Source of the DNA: an uncultured Bacteroidales bacterium
GTDB lineage: Bacteria > Bacteroidota > Bacteroidia > Bacteroidales > P3
Reading direction: 5' to 3'
Length of the DNA: 52,406 nucleotides
Assembly (NCBI GenBank): GCA_900318835.1
Contig: ONLW01000019.1
Coordinates: 1-52,406, forward strand
Below are positions 1 to 7,535 of the stretch, piece after piece. Position 1 is the first letter of the stretch. Each line of letters starts with the position of its first letter. The translations under genes were made by a program, and so were the position numbers. Below the pieces are notes generated by a model. The model was not told where the DNA came from, did not search any database, and saw only the letters and a program-made list of their open reading frames with translations.

Positions 1-669
1 AGCGAGGAGGTCTATAAAACACTCCTTCCGGGAGGAAGCATTGACTTTGCCGACACTGTCATCACCGATACCGGCACCTATGTCTTCCATCTAACTGCCG
101 CCAACGGCTGCGATTCCACACTGACGCTCCATGTGCAAGACTGCGATGTTACAATCTGCGTTGAATTCATTGGACGTCCCTTCATCGATTTTGATTTCCC
201 CGTCGTCACACTCCACAACTGTTCCCCCGACCGACGCAGCACGCGATGGATATTCGACGACGGATACCACATCAATGGCGAGCGCGCACGGCGTCTGTTC
301 CAACAACCGCTGCCCGACACCGTCATTGTCACCATGACCACCTGCAACAAGGACGGTTGTTGCGCTGACACCACCTTCGGTTTTGCGCCGAAGATTCGCT
401 CCGTTTGGTTCCCCAATATCTTCTTCCCCGGCCAGGAAAGCAACAACCGATTCGGCTGCTATACCAGTTATGAAGTGGTCGAGTTTGAGTTGGAGATATA
501 CAACCGCTGGGGGCTCTTCGTATGGAGCACCACCGACATCACTACCACATGGGACGGTACCCACGAGGGGGAACCTGTGCCACAAGGTGCGTACGTCTAT
601 AAATGGTTCCTTGAGGACATCTACGGCGACCGCGAGACCGGCGTCGGCACTGTCACTCTTATCCGATAG
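1..669 (+). CDS. C-terminal part of a secreted protein with a type B T9SS sorting domain (gliding-motility-associated C-terminal domain)
   Basis: The reading frame is open from the first base, so the gene begins before the window; 222 residues are visible. The last ~90 residues have the CHU_C / gliding-motility-associated C-terminal layout: VWFPNIFFPG, then VVEFELEIYNRWGLFVW, then TTTWDGTHEGEPVPQGAYVYKW, ending in VGTVTLIR. Such domains direct export through the type IX secretion system and attachment at the cell surface. The visible N-terminal part has a Cys/Asp/Ser motif (NGCDSTLTL) also seen repeatedly in the protein at 14128-16038, so the missing upstream part is probably repetitive. The substrate or role on the surface cannot be read from this fragment. 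The family assignment of the tail is firm; the function is unknown. Confidence 0.85.
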   Translation, partial: SEEVYKTLLPGGSIDFADTVITDTGTYVFHLTAANGCDSTLTLHVQDCDVTICVEFIGRPFIDFDFPVVTLHNCSPDRRSTRWIFDDGYHINGERARRLFQQPLPDTVIVTMTTCNKDGCCADTTFGFAPKIRSVWFPNIFFPGQESNNRFGCYTSYEVVEFELEIYNRWGLFVWSTTDITTTWDGTHEGEPVPQGAYVYKWFLEDIYGDRETGVGTVTLIR

Positions 670-715
670 ACATACTCTCCCTCTTCTTCCTTTATTCCCA
701 CAACAGGAAAATTAT

Positions 716-747
716 TTTGCCAGTTTGGGAATTTTTCGTATTTTTGC
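716..747 (+). promoter_or_regulatory. Bacteroidetes-type promoter of the S46 peptidase gene
   Basis: TTTG at 716-719, a 19-nt spacer, and TATTTTTGC at 739-747 match the Bacteroidetes sigma-ABfr consensus (TTTG, 19-21 nt, TAnnTTTG). Transcription would begin near 754, leaving an AT-rich leader of about 40 nt before the ATG at 794. Confidence 0.8.
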
Positions 748-793
748 AGTTTCGATACAATTAAATTAATAATTAATAAAAACATTTAAGACA

Positions 794-2956
794 ATGAAAA
801 TTCGCACATTAGTAATTGCCCTCGCGATGACGCTGGTGCTGCCTAACGCAGTGCGCGCCGACGAAGGCATGTGGCTCCTCTCCCTGATTGGCAAGAACTA
901 TCAGGACATGCAAAAAGCCGGTTTCAAACTCACCCCCGAAGACATCTACAACATCAACCGCAGCTGCCTGAAGGACGCTATCGTAGGTCTCGGCAATGCC
1001 GGCAGCCCCTTCTGGCACTTCTGCACCGGTGAGATTATTTCGAGCAAGGGTCTCATCAGCACCAACCACCACTGCGGCTATGGCAAGTTGCAGGAGCATT
1101 CCTCCGTGGAGCATGACTATCTGCGCGACGGTTTCTGGGCCTACAGCATGGACCAGGAGCTTCCCAACCCCGGTCTCACCGCATCCATCCTCGTCCGCAT
1201 GGAAGATGTCACCGACCAGGTGAAGAAAGCCCTCACCGACGAGATGAGCGAGAGCGACCGCGAGACCGCCATCGAAAAAGTCTGCAAAAAGATTGAAGAA
1301 GAGGCCGTCAAGGGCACCCAGTACAGCGCCAAAGTGAAACCCATGTTCAACGGCAACCAGTTCTTCCTCTTCGTCCACATCATCTACAAGGATGTCCGCC
1401 TTGTTGGCGCCCCTCCCTCGTCGATGGGCAAGTTCGGTGGCGACACCGACAACTGGAGCTGGCCACGTCACACCTGCGACTTCTCCATGTTCCGCATCTA
1501 CACCGCCCCCGACGGCAGCCCCGCCGAATACAGCAAGGACAATGTTCCCCTGAGCCCCAAGCACCACCTGCCCGTCAACGCCGGTGAGATCAACGATGGC
1601 GACTTCGCCATGGTGATGGGCTTCCCCGGCACCACCGACCACTTCCTCACCTCTTTCGGCCTCGAGGAGACCATGAACATCACAAACAAACTGGTCTACG
1701 AGATTCGTACCGTGAAGATTAACATCCTCCGTGAGGAGATGGCTGCCAGCCAGGCCACCCGTATCAAATACGCTTCCAAATATGCCTCCTGCTCCAACTA
1801 CTGGAAATATAGCAATGAGCAGAACAAAGCCCTCAAAGCCTTGAACACCATGGGGGTCAAGAAAGAAGTGGAGAAAGAATACATGCAGTGGGCCAGCCGC
1901 CAGACCAACCCCAAATACAGCCGCGCCCTCGACCTCATACAGAAGGGCTATGCCGCCCGCGCCACCGTCGAAGAGGCCCAACTCTATCTCCGCGAAGGCC
2001 TCCTCTCCGGCCCCGAGAGTCCGCTCTTTGCCATCCGCGTGTCCAATACCTTCAAGAAAGTCCTTGAGAACGACCCCAAGTCCGATCTTAGCTTCCTCCA
2101 AGACTACATTGACAACTTCTACAAAGACTACGACATGGATGTTGAGAAACGTCTCGTCGCAGCCCTTTTCAAATATGTCGTCGACCACATGAACCCCGAC
2201 TATTGCCCCCAGTTCCTCCTCGATGCCAACAAGAAATACAAAGGCGACTTCAACGAGTATGCCGAATATCTCTTCAAGAAATCCATCTTCGCGGATGCCG
2301 AAAGTTTGGCCAAATTCATGAACAAACCCAGCATCAAAGCCCTCGACAAAGACCCGCTGGTGCAGGTTGGCAACAATATCTATGACGCCTACATTGCCCT
2401 CGGCGACCAGGTGCCCCAGGATGTCCAGGACAACCTTGAGCGCGGTATCCGCGACTTCACCGACGGTATTCTCCAAATCAACGATGGCAAGAAACTCATG
2501 TCGCCCGACGCCAACTCCACCATCCGCCTCACCTACGGCAACGTGAAGAGCTACGATCCCCGCGACGGTGTCTCCTACCACTACTTCACCACCCTCAAGG
2601 GTGTCATCGAGAAAGAGGATCCCGAGAGCAGCGAATTCAACGTCCCCGCCCGGCTCAAAGAACTCTACAACAAGAAGGAGTTCGGCCGCTATGCCAACAA
2701 GAATGGTGAGCTGCCCACCTGCTTCATCACAAACAACGACATCACCGGTGGCAACTCCGGATCGCCCGTCATCAACGGCAAAGGTCAACTCATCGGTCTG
2801 GCCTTCGACGGCAACAGCGAGGCCATGAGCGGCGACATCGACTTCGAGGAGAACCTGCAGCGCTGCATCTGCCTCGACAGCCGCTACATGCTCTGGGTCA
2901 TCGACGTCTTCGCCGGTGCCAAAAACCTCATTGAGGAAATGGACATCGTCAGATAA
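794..2956 (+). CDS. S46 family dipeptidyl peptidase, DPP7-like
   Basis: 720 residues, the usual length for S46 peptidases, which remove dipeptides from the N-termini of peptides in the periplasm of asaccharolytic Bacteroidota. A signal peptide (MKIRTLVIALAMTLVLPNAVRA) precedes the mature protein. The chymotrypsin-like triad is visible: His92/93 in STNHHCGYG, Asp229 in WPRHTCDF, and Ser655 in TGGNSGSPV. The residue 18 positions after the catalytic serine (673) is Gly (LAFDGN). In characterised members Gly here gives DPP7-type preference for hydrophobic or aliphatic P1 residues, whereas Arg gives the DPP11 Asp/Glu preference. I therefore infer DPP7-type specificity. The gene has its own promoter and appears monocistronic, followed by a palindromic gap before rpoN. 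Third codon positions are strongly C-rich, which creates a long antisense ORF that is not a gene. Confidence 0.95.
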   Translation: MKIRTLVIALAMTLVLPNAVRADEGMWLLSLIGKNYQDMQKAGFKLTPEDIYNINRSCLKDAIVGLGNAGSPFWHFCTGEIISSKGLISTNHHCGYGKLQEHSSVEHDYLRDGFWAYSMDQELPNPGLTASILVRMEDVTDQVKKALTDEMSESDRETAIEKVCKKIEEEAVKGTQYSAKVKPMFNGNQFFLFVHIIYKDVRLVGAPPSSMGKFGGDTDNWSWPRHTCDFSMFRIYTAPDGSPAEYSKDNVPLSPKHHLPVNAGEINDGDFAMVMGFPGTTDHFLTSFGLEETMNITNKLVYEIRTVKINILREEMAASQATRIKYASKYASCSNYWKYSNEQNKALKALNTMGVKKEVEKEYMQWASRQTNPKYSRALDLIQKGYAARATVEEAQLYLREGLLSGPESPLFAIRVSNTFKKVLENDPKSDLSFLQDYIDNFYKDYDMDVEKRLVAALFKYVVDHMNPDYCPQFLLDANKKYKGDFNEYAEYLFKKSIFADAESLAKFMNKPSIKALDKDPLVQVGNNIYDAYIALGDQVPQDVQDNLERGIRDFTDGILQINDGKKLMSPDANSTIRLTYGNVKSYDPRDGVSYHYFTTLKGVIEKEDPESSEFNVPARLKELYNKKEFGRYANKNGELPTCFITNNDITGGNSGSPVINGKGQLIGLAFDGNSEAMSGDIDFEENLQRCICLDSRYMLWVIDVFAGAKNLIEEMDIVR

Positions 2957-2966
2957 TGAATGAATG

Positions 2967-3018
2967 TTGATTGCTTGAGTGTTTGAGTGGCTGACGCAGC
3001 AAATACCCAAGCAATCAA
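2967..3018. repeat. Palindromic intergenic element built of 8-nt units
   Basis: The 80-nt gap between the S46 peptidase and rpoN contains three left units (TTGATTGC, TTGAGTGT, TTGAGTGG) and, after a short centre, three right units (AAGCAATC, AAGCAACC, AAGTAATC, the last running past 3018) that are their approximate reverse complements. The arms 2967-2977 and 3008-3018 pair perfectly over 11 bp. It could fold as a hairpin with a 30-nt loop. There is no T-tract, so it is a poor intrinsic terminator. Confidence 0.6.
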
Positions 3019-3036
3019 GCAACCAAGTAATCACAG

Positions 3037-5313
3037 ATGAAACAAGTTCAGCGACAGCAACTGCAGCAGAAATTCTCACCGCAACAGATACAACTGATGC
3101 GGCTGCTGCAGTTGCCCGTCACTGACCTTGAACAGGCCATCAAGGAGGAAATAGAGAAAAACCCTCTCCTCGAGGCCGAAGCCCCTGACAATGCCGAAGA
3201 CATCGACAGTCTGTCGGCAGACAACAACCAGTCGGACTGGGACACCGACGAAGAGGAGCTCGACTACGACTACCGCGAGCATCTCGAAAGCGACCCCAAC
3301 GTCCAACGCCGCGAATTCGTCCTTTCAGACACCCCTTCGTTCACCGAACGACTCACCTCTCAACTCATCACTCGCCACCTCACCGAGCGACAACAACTCA
3401 TCGCCACCGAACTCATTGGCACCCTCGATGACGCAGGCTACCTCAGCCGCGACCTTGACTTGGTGACCAACGACATGGCTTTCCGCCAAGGAATCGATGC
3501 CTCGCGGGAGGAAGTCTTCGAGGTGTTACGCATCATCCAAAGCCTCGAACCCGCTGGTACTGGTGCCCGCAGCCTGCAGGAATGTCTGCTGCTGCAACTG
3601 GAGCGGATGAAAGATGGAGGCATCGCCACCACCATCATCCGCGACCATTTTGACGACTTCGCCAACCACCGATACGAGCGAATATGCAACACCCTTGGCA
3701 TCAGCAGTGAAGAATTGGAAGAAGCCGCATCCCTCATCCGACGACTCAACCCCAAGCCTGGTTCCTCCGATGCCGACAGCAACTCGGCAGCCAGCATCAT
3801 CACCCCCGACATCATCCTCCAGCAACACGACGGCGAACTACGCTTCTACCTCAACGACGGCAATCTGCCACGCCTCTCCCTCAACACCTACTACACTGAC
3901 CTCTTGGCCGAATATGAGAAATCCAAGGGCGACCGCGAGACCATCAACTTCCTGCGCACCAAGCAGGCCGATGCCCAAGGATTCATCGACCTACTCCAGC
4001 AGCGTCACGACACCATTGTGCATGTCATGCGCTACATCGTCAAGCACCAGCGCCGCTTTCTCCTCACCGGTGACCCCGACCAGAAACAGCCCCTGCGCCA
4101 ACGAGAAGTGGCCGACGCCACAGACCTCGACATCTCCACCATCTCACGCATGGCCAATAGCAAATACCTCCAAACCGATTTCGGCACCATCCCCCTCAAA
4201 GAATGTTTTTCGCAAGGAATGGCCAATGCCGAAGGCGAGGAAGTCTCCGTCGAGGCCATCAAGCAGCGCCTCTCCGACGCCATTGAGCACGAGGACAAGC
4301 AGTCCCCCCTCTCCGACGATGCACTGGCGAAACTTCTCAATGAGCAAGGCTACCCTCTGGCACGCCGCACCGTGGCCAAATACCGCGAACAGATGGGATT
4401 TCCCGTGGCCCGATTGCGTCGCGTACTGCTGCTAATATTGCTGCTGCTTGCAGGCATAGGGAATTCGCGAGCCCAAACATCCTATTATGATTCCCTCATC
4501 AACGCACGTCTCGAAGCCTCGAGGCGCTCCAACCGCTCAGTCACCCCACCACCCAGCCACTCGGCCACATCAAAAGCCGAAAGCAAGCAAGCCGTCAAAG
4601 CCATCCGCGAAGCTGCCCGCGCCATCGACGACAGCACAGCTCCCGCGGCAGCGCTCGTTCCTCTTTGGTACGACGCTTTCCCTCATAACCGCGTCAATCC
4701 ACTAGGCCGCACCAAACTCGACAACCTGCCCGACGAGATAAACCTGAAGCTCGTCAAGGACTCCTCCGATTTCTGCTTCCCTGTACGCAACAGCAAGACA
4801 TCCAACTATGGATGGCGATGGAATCGCGGCCACCACGGTGTCGATATACGTCTCAACACTGGCGAGCCTGTCCACAGTGCTTTCCGTGGCGTGGTGCGCG
4901 TGGCCACGCGCATGGGCGGCTACGGGAACTGCGTCGTTATCCGCCATCCCAACGGCCTCGAAACCCTCTATGGACACCTTTCCAAAATCAACGTCCAGAT
5001 TAACCAGCCCGTCGAAGCCGGCGACGTCATAGGCCTCGGCGGCAGCACCGGAAATTCCACCGGTCCCCACCTCCATTTCGAATGCCGATTTCTATACCAA
5101 ACTTTCGATCCCGAATGGATTATCGACTTCAACAACTTCTCCCTCCGCACTCGCCAACTCCATCTCGACAAGACCTACTTCGGCATCCATCAGCCCCGCA
5201 AAGGCCAACGTCTCGACTACAAAGCCGACAACAGCATCATCAAGGAGCCCAAGAAGAAAAAGAAAGGCAACTCATCTACTGCTGTCCCCACATATAGTGC
5301 ACAAGATTTCTAA
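3037..5313 (+). CDS. rpoN: RNA polymerase sigma-54 factor (RpoN) fused in frame to an M23 family peptidoglycan peptidase
   Basis: 758 residues in one frame. Residues 1 to ~462 are a complete sigma-54: a Gln-rich activator-interacting region (KQVQRQQLQQKFSPQQIQLM), acidic region II, a core-binding region, the helix-turn-helix (DLDISTISRMANSKYLQ) and the RpoN box at 442-450 (ARRTVAKYR). Known RpoN proteins stop a few residues after this box. Here the frame runs straight on into a signal-peptide-like stretch (VLLLILLLLAGIGNSRA, then QTSYYDSL) and a LytM/M23 zinc peptidase domain with all metal ligands: H-x3-D in NRGHHGVDI and HLH in GPHLHFE. Met453 (base 4393) begins MGFPVARLRRVLLLILLLL, a good signal peptide for a separate 306-residue M23 enzyme, but it is in the same frame as RpoN, so RpoN has no stop of its own. 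Reading one frame over gives a TAA at 4433-4435, so a single-base error or mutation could create the fusion. ribH follows after 15 nt. Confidence 0.85.
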   Translation: MKQVQRQQLQQKFSPQQIQLMRLLQLPVTDLEQAIKEEIEKNPLLEAEAPDNAEDIDSLSADNNQSDWDTDEEELDYDYREHLESDPNVQRREFVLSDTPSFTERLTSQLITRHLTERQQLIATELIGTLDDAGYLSRDLDLVTNDMAFRQGIDASREEVFEVLRIIQSLEPAGTGARSLQECLLLQLERMKDGGIATTIIRDHFDDFANHRYERICNTLGISSEELEEAASLIRRLNPKPGSSDADSNSAASIITPDIILQQHDGELRFYLNDGNLPRLSLNTYYTDLLAEYEKSKGDRETINFLRTKQADAQGFIDLLQQRHDTIVHVMRYIVKHQRRFLLTGDPDQKQPLRQREVADATDLDISTISRMANSKYLQTDFGTIPLKECFSQGMANAEGEEVSVEAIKQRLSDAIEHEDKQSPLSDDALAKLLNEQGYPLARRTVAKYREQMGFPVARLRRVLLLILLLLAGIGNSRAQTSYYDSLINARLEASRRSNRSVTPPPSHSATSKAESKQAVKAIREAARAIDDSTAPAAALVPLWYDAFPHNRVNPLGRTKLDNLPDEINLKLVKDSSDFCFPVRNSKTSNYGWRWNRGHHGVDIRLNTGEPVHSAFRGVVRVATRMGGYGNCVVIRHPNGLETLYGHLSKINVQINQPVEAGDVIGLGGSTGNSTGPHLHFECRFLYQTFDPEWIIDFNNFSLRTRQLHLDKTYFGIHQPRKGQRLDYKADNSIIKEPKKKKKGNSSTAVPTYSAQDF
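4393..5313 (+). CDS. Possible separately translated M23 peptidase with signal peptide (internal start in the RpoN fusion)
   Basis: Alternative reading of the second half of the fused ORF. An ATG at 4393 would give 306 residues: a positively charged n-region (RLRR), a Leu-rich h-region, and an SRA-Q cleavage site near residue 27. A Ser/Ala/Lys-rich linker follows, then an M23 domain near the C-terminus (GWRWNRGHHGVDI, VVIRHPNGLETLYGHLS, GPHLHFE). M23 enzymes are zinc endopeptidases acting on peptidoglycan cross-links in the periplasm. The signal peptide placed exactly where RpoN should end suggests that two genes ancestrally overlapped here. No clear ribosome binding site is visible, as is usual in this phylum. 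The basic tail after the catalytic domain (EPKKKKKGN) is unusual but not diagnostic. Confidence 0.6.
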   Translation: MGFPVARLRRVLLLILLLLAGIGNSRAQTSYYDSLINARLEASRRSNRSVTPPPSHSATSKAESKQAVKAIREAARAIDDSTAPAAALVPLWYDAFPHNRVNPLGRTKLDNLPDEINLKLVKDSSDFCFPVRNSKTSNYGWRWNRGHHGVDIRLNTGEPVHSAFRGVVRVATRMGGYGNCVVIRHPNGLETLYGHLSKINVQINQPVEAGDVIGLGGSTGNSTGPHLHFECRFLYQTFDPEWIIDFNNFSLRTRQLHLDKTYFGIHQPRKGQRLDYKADNSIIKEPKKKKKGNSSTAVPTYSAQDF

Positions 5314-5328
5314 TTCATATATAATATA

Positions 5329-5814
5329 ATGAAAAAGACCAACCTCTCCGATTACGATCCAACGGCAGTGCCCGACGGTAGCAACTATCATATTGGCGTC
5401 ATCGCCGCCGAATGGAACCCCGAAGTCACCAACGCGCTCCTCGAAGGCGCCGTCGATACCCTTCTTCAGCATGGCGTCAAAGAGGAGAACCTCATCGTGA
5501 GACGTGTTCCCGGCACCTTCGAACTCTCCTCGGCCGCCGACATCATGCTCGACTCCCAGTATCCCGACGCCGTCATCTGCATCGGTTGTGTCATCCAGGG
5601 CGAAACACGCCACTTCGAATTCATCTGTCAGGCTGTATCACAAGGACTTACCAACGTGGCAATCAAGCACGAAAGCCCTGTCATCTTCAGCGTCCTCACC
5701 ACCGACACCATGCAACAGGCCCTTGATCGCGCCGGTGGAAAACATGGCAACAAAGGCGTCGAAGGCGCCGTCACTGCCCTCAAGATGCTCGCTTATAAAG
5801 AATCTGTCGCCTAA
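5329..5814 (+). CDS. ribH: 6,7-dimethyl-8-ribityllumazine synthase
   Basis: 161 residues, standard length. The enzyme condenses 5-amino-6-ribitylaminouracil with 3,4-dihydroxy-2-butanone-4-phosphate in the penultimate step of riboflavin synthesis. Visible motifs are the substrate loop GTFELSSAA, the GCVIQGETRHFEF segment carrying the catalytic His95, and the C-terminal signature SVLTTDTMQQALDRAGGK followed by GNKG. It lies 15 nt after the RpoN-M23 ORF and 3 nt before fmt, so it is probably cotranscribed with both. The riboflavin genes are dispersed: ribD is 37 kb away in this window on the other strand. Confidence 0.97.
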   Translation: MKKTNLSDYDPTAVPDGSNYHIGVIAAEWNPEVTNALLEGAVDTLLQHGVKEENLIVRRVPGTFELSSAADIMLDSQYPDAVICIGCVIQGETRHFEFICQAVSQGLTNVAIKHESPVIFSVLTTDTMQQALDRAGGKHGNKGVEGAVTALKMLAYKESVA

Positions 5815-5817
5815 ACC

Positions 5818-6753
5818 ATGAGAATAATCTACTTCGGCACCCCCGATTTTGCCGTCGAGAGCCTTGACGCTATCATGCAGTCGCGCCACGAAGTGGTGGC
5901 TGTTGTCTCTGTTCCCGACCGCCAGGCCGGACGCGGTCAGAAAGTGGTCTTCAGCCCCGTCAAGCAGTATGCCCTCGACCACAACCTGCCCTTGATGCAG
6001 CCTGAGAAGCTTCGCGACCCGCAATTCCTTGAGCAACTGGCATCCTACAAGGCCGACATGTTCGTCGTCGTAGCCTTCCGCATGCTCCCCGAGGCAGTGT
6101 GGAACATGCCAACCCACGGCACCTTCAACCTCCACGCTTCGCTCCTGCCCCGCTACCGTGGCGCAGCACCCATCAATCACGCCATCATCAACGGAGACTC
6201 TCTCACCGGTGTCACCACCTTCCTCCTCAACCACCAGATTGACGAAGGCCAGATACTCCTCCAGGCCGAAACTCCCATCCGCCCCGATGACAACGTCGGC
6301 ACCCTACATGACCGTCTCGCCGCCATGGGCCGCGAACTGGTGGTAAAGACCCTCGACGGCATCGAGGACGGCACCCTCACCCCGCGTCCCCAGGAAGGCA
6401 TCCCCACAGCGGCGCCCAAAATCTTCAAGGACGACTGCTTCATCAACTTCAACCAGCCTGCCCGGAAGGTCGTCGACTTCATCCGCGGTCTCTCTCCCTA
6501 CCCCGCGGCGCTCCTCACCCTCGTCAATCTGCAGGGAGAGAAAGTGCTCTTCAAAATCTTTGAAGCAGTGCCCGTTTCTGACCCTTCAGGCACCCCCAAA
6601 GCACTCATCTGCGATGAAAAAAAGGTGCTAAAAATTGGTGTAAACGACGGATTTATACAGATTTTGAGCCTGCAAATGAGTGGAAAACGGAAAAATTCCA
6701 TCGAAGATTTCCTTCGCGGAAATAAACTAACTAACTGGAAATTATATACTTGA
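5818..6753 (+). CDS. fmt: Methionyl-tRNA formyltransferase
   Basis: 311 residues, typical for the family. It formylates initiator Met-tRNA using 10-formyltetrahydrofolate. The catalytic Asn104 and His106 lie in FNLHASLLPRYRGAAPI, and Asp142 in HQIDEGQIL; the N-terminal formyltransferase domain starts MRIIYFGTPDFAV. The C-terminal OB-like domain is present (KVVDFIRGLSPYPAALL). The start ATG follows the ribH stop by 3 nt, so the two are translationally close. The last ~120 nt are noticeably more AT-rich than the rest of the gene and lead into the AT-rich promoter region of the HU gene. Confidence 0.97.
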   Translation: MRIIYFGTPDFAVESLDAIMQSRHEVVAVVSVPDRQAGRGQKVVFSPVKQYALDHNLPLMQPEKLRDPQFLEQLASYKADMFVVVAFRMLPEAVWNMPTHGTFNLHASLLPRYRGAAPINHAIINGDSLTGVTTFLLNHQIDEGQILLQAETPIRPDDNVGTLHDRLAAMGRELVVKTLDGIEDGTLTPRPQEGIPTAAPKIFKDDCFINFNQPARKVVDFIRGLSPYPAALLTLVNLQGEKVLFKIFEAVPVSDPSGTPKALICDEKKVLKIGVNDGFIQILSLQMSGKRKNSIEDFLRGNKLTNWKLYT

Positions 6754-6793
6754 ATAAATGCAAGAAAAAAATCTTAAAAAAAATTAAAAAAAA

Positions 6794-6827
6794 TTTGTTT
6801 TGTATAAAAAAAAATTCTTACATTTGC
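6794..6827 (+). promoter_or_regulatory. Promoter of the HU gene
   Basis: TTTG at 6794-6797, a 21-nt spacer and TACATTTGC at 6819-6827, in a very A/T-rich stretch. The predicted leader before the ATG at 6875 is about 40 nt. Confidence 0.75.
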
Positions 6828-6874
6828 ATCGAAAAGTAAAACAAAGATTTATAAACCCTTAAACACAAATCATT

Positions 6875-7138
6875 ATGAACAAATCAGAACTTGTTAATGC
6901 AATGGCCGAGAAAACCGGCATGACCAAAGTAGCCGCCAAACAGGCTTTGACCGCTTGCTTTGAATCCATTCAGGCTGAGCTGAGAAAAGGCGAGAAAGTG
7001 ACCCTCATCGGCTTCGGTTCGTTTAGCGTTGTGAAGCGCAAAGCCCGCACCGCCAAGAACCCCCGCACCGGCAAGCCCGTGAAAGTCGCCGCCAAGAAAG
7101 TGGCCAAATTCAAAGCCGGCAGCAATCTCCTCAAATAG
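6875..7138 (+). CDS. HU family DNA-binding protein
   Basis: 87 residues. This is the histone-like HU/IHF fold: an N-terminal helical dimerisation region (MNKSELVNAMAEKTGMTK), the GFGSF turn at about 47-51, and the beta-arm motif ARTAKNPRTGKPVKV that wraps into the DNA minor groove. It compacts and bends DNA in the nucleoid. It has its own promoter and a strong terminator, so it is a single-gene transcript. The stop codon is TAG at normal protein length, which shows TAG is an ordinary stop in this genome. Confidence 0.97.
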   Translation: MNKSELVNAMAEKTGMTKVAAKQALTACFESIQAELRKGEKVTLIGFGSFSVVKRKARTAKNPRTGKPVKVAAKKVAKFKAGSNLLK

Positions 7139-7169
7139 TCTGAGAGCAGCCGCTTGAAAATCGTTAAAT

Positions 7170-7203
7170 GGACCGGAACTCTTCCGGTCCGTTTCTTTTT
7201 TTG
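7170..7203 (+). terminator. Intrinsic terminator after the HU gene
   Basis: Perfect 9-bp stem GGACCGGAA (7170-7178) / TTCCGGTCC (7182-7190) with a 3-nt loop, followed by a T-rich run with one interruption. Confidence 0.9.
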
Positions 7204-7210
7204 TCTCCTT

Positions 7211-7303
7211 CTGCCACCTACCTCCACCCCACCATCCCCTACCCTCGTAGGAGATGGGTAAGGGATGGGTAGGAGATGGTAAAGACTTGGGTAAGACTTG
7301 ATA
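7211..7303 (+). repeat. Eleven-nt-unit palindromic element, copy A
   Basis: Left arm: three 11-nt pyrimidine-rich units (CTGCCACCTAC, CTCCACCCCAC, CATCCCCTACC). Centre CT at 7244-7245. Right arm: five 11-nt units, CGTAGGAGATG, GGTAAGGGATG, GGTAGGAGATG, GTAAAGACTTG, GGTAAGACTTG, then ATA. The right arm has almost the same unit order as copy E near 41 kb and the reverse-complemented left arm of copy C near 26.8 kb. Confidence 0.85.
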
Positions 7304-7459
7304 CCTTCTAGGCACTGATTTCCAGCACAATATTTCGTACATTTTTTGTTCCAAATTTCAATCTGTTTTCAAAAAAAATAAAATCCTTTTATTGGATGGG
7401 GGGCAACTCATGTTAAGGGATTTTAACATAATTATGTTATAAAATGTGAAAACATTTCG

Positions 7460-7468
7460 TATCTTTGC
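7460..7468 (+). promoter_or_regulatory. Promoter -7 element of gpsA
   Basis: TATCTTTGC matches the TAnnTTTGC box. No TTTG lies at the expected distance upstream, so the -33 element is weak or absent. The leader to the ATG at 7536 is about 60 nt and AT-rich. Confidence 0.65.
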
Positions 7469-7535
7469 ACTTTAAACCTAAAGCACCCAATAGCTCTATG
7501 CTATTGTATAACAATTATATATATTATATATAGAA

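Larger units (their letters stand above)
7139..7535. other. 397-nt intergenic gap between HU and gpsA
   Basis: It holds the HU terminator, an 11-nt-unit palindromic element (7211-7303), a roughly 150-nt AT-rich stretch, and the gpsA promoter. No ORF with a recognisable product and no RNA gene were seen. Confidence 0.7.

Noticed and set aside
809-3079. 756-residue ORF antisense to the S46 peptidase
   Set aside because: Its Val/Gly/Leu/Asp-rich composition is the usual shadow of C-ending codons; the sense strand has a complete catalytic triad.
3614-4435. 273-residue ORF in another frame inside rpoN
   Set aside because: Ser/Pro/Thr-rich out-of-frame shadow. Its stop at 4433-4435 matters only as a possible ancestral RpoN stop after a frameshift.
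7211-7303. CRISPR-like reading of the 11-nt repeat arrays
   Set aside because: Units are adjacent, degenerate and far too short, without spacers; no cas genes are present.
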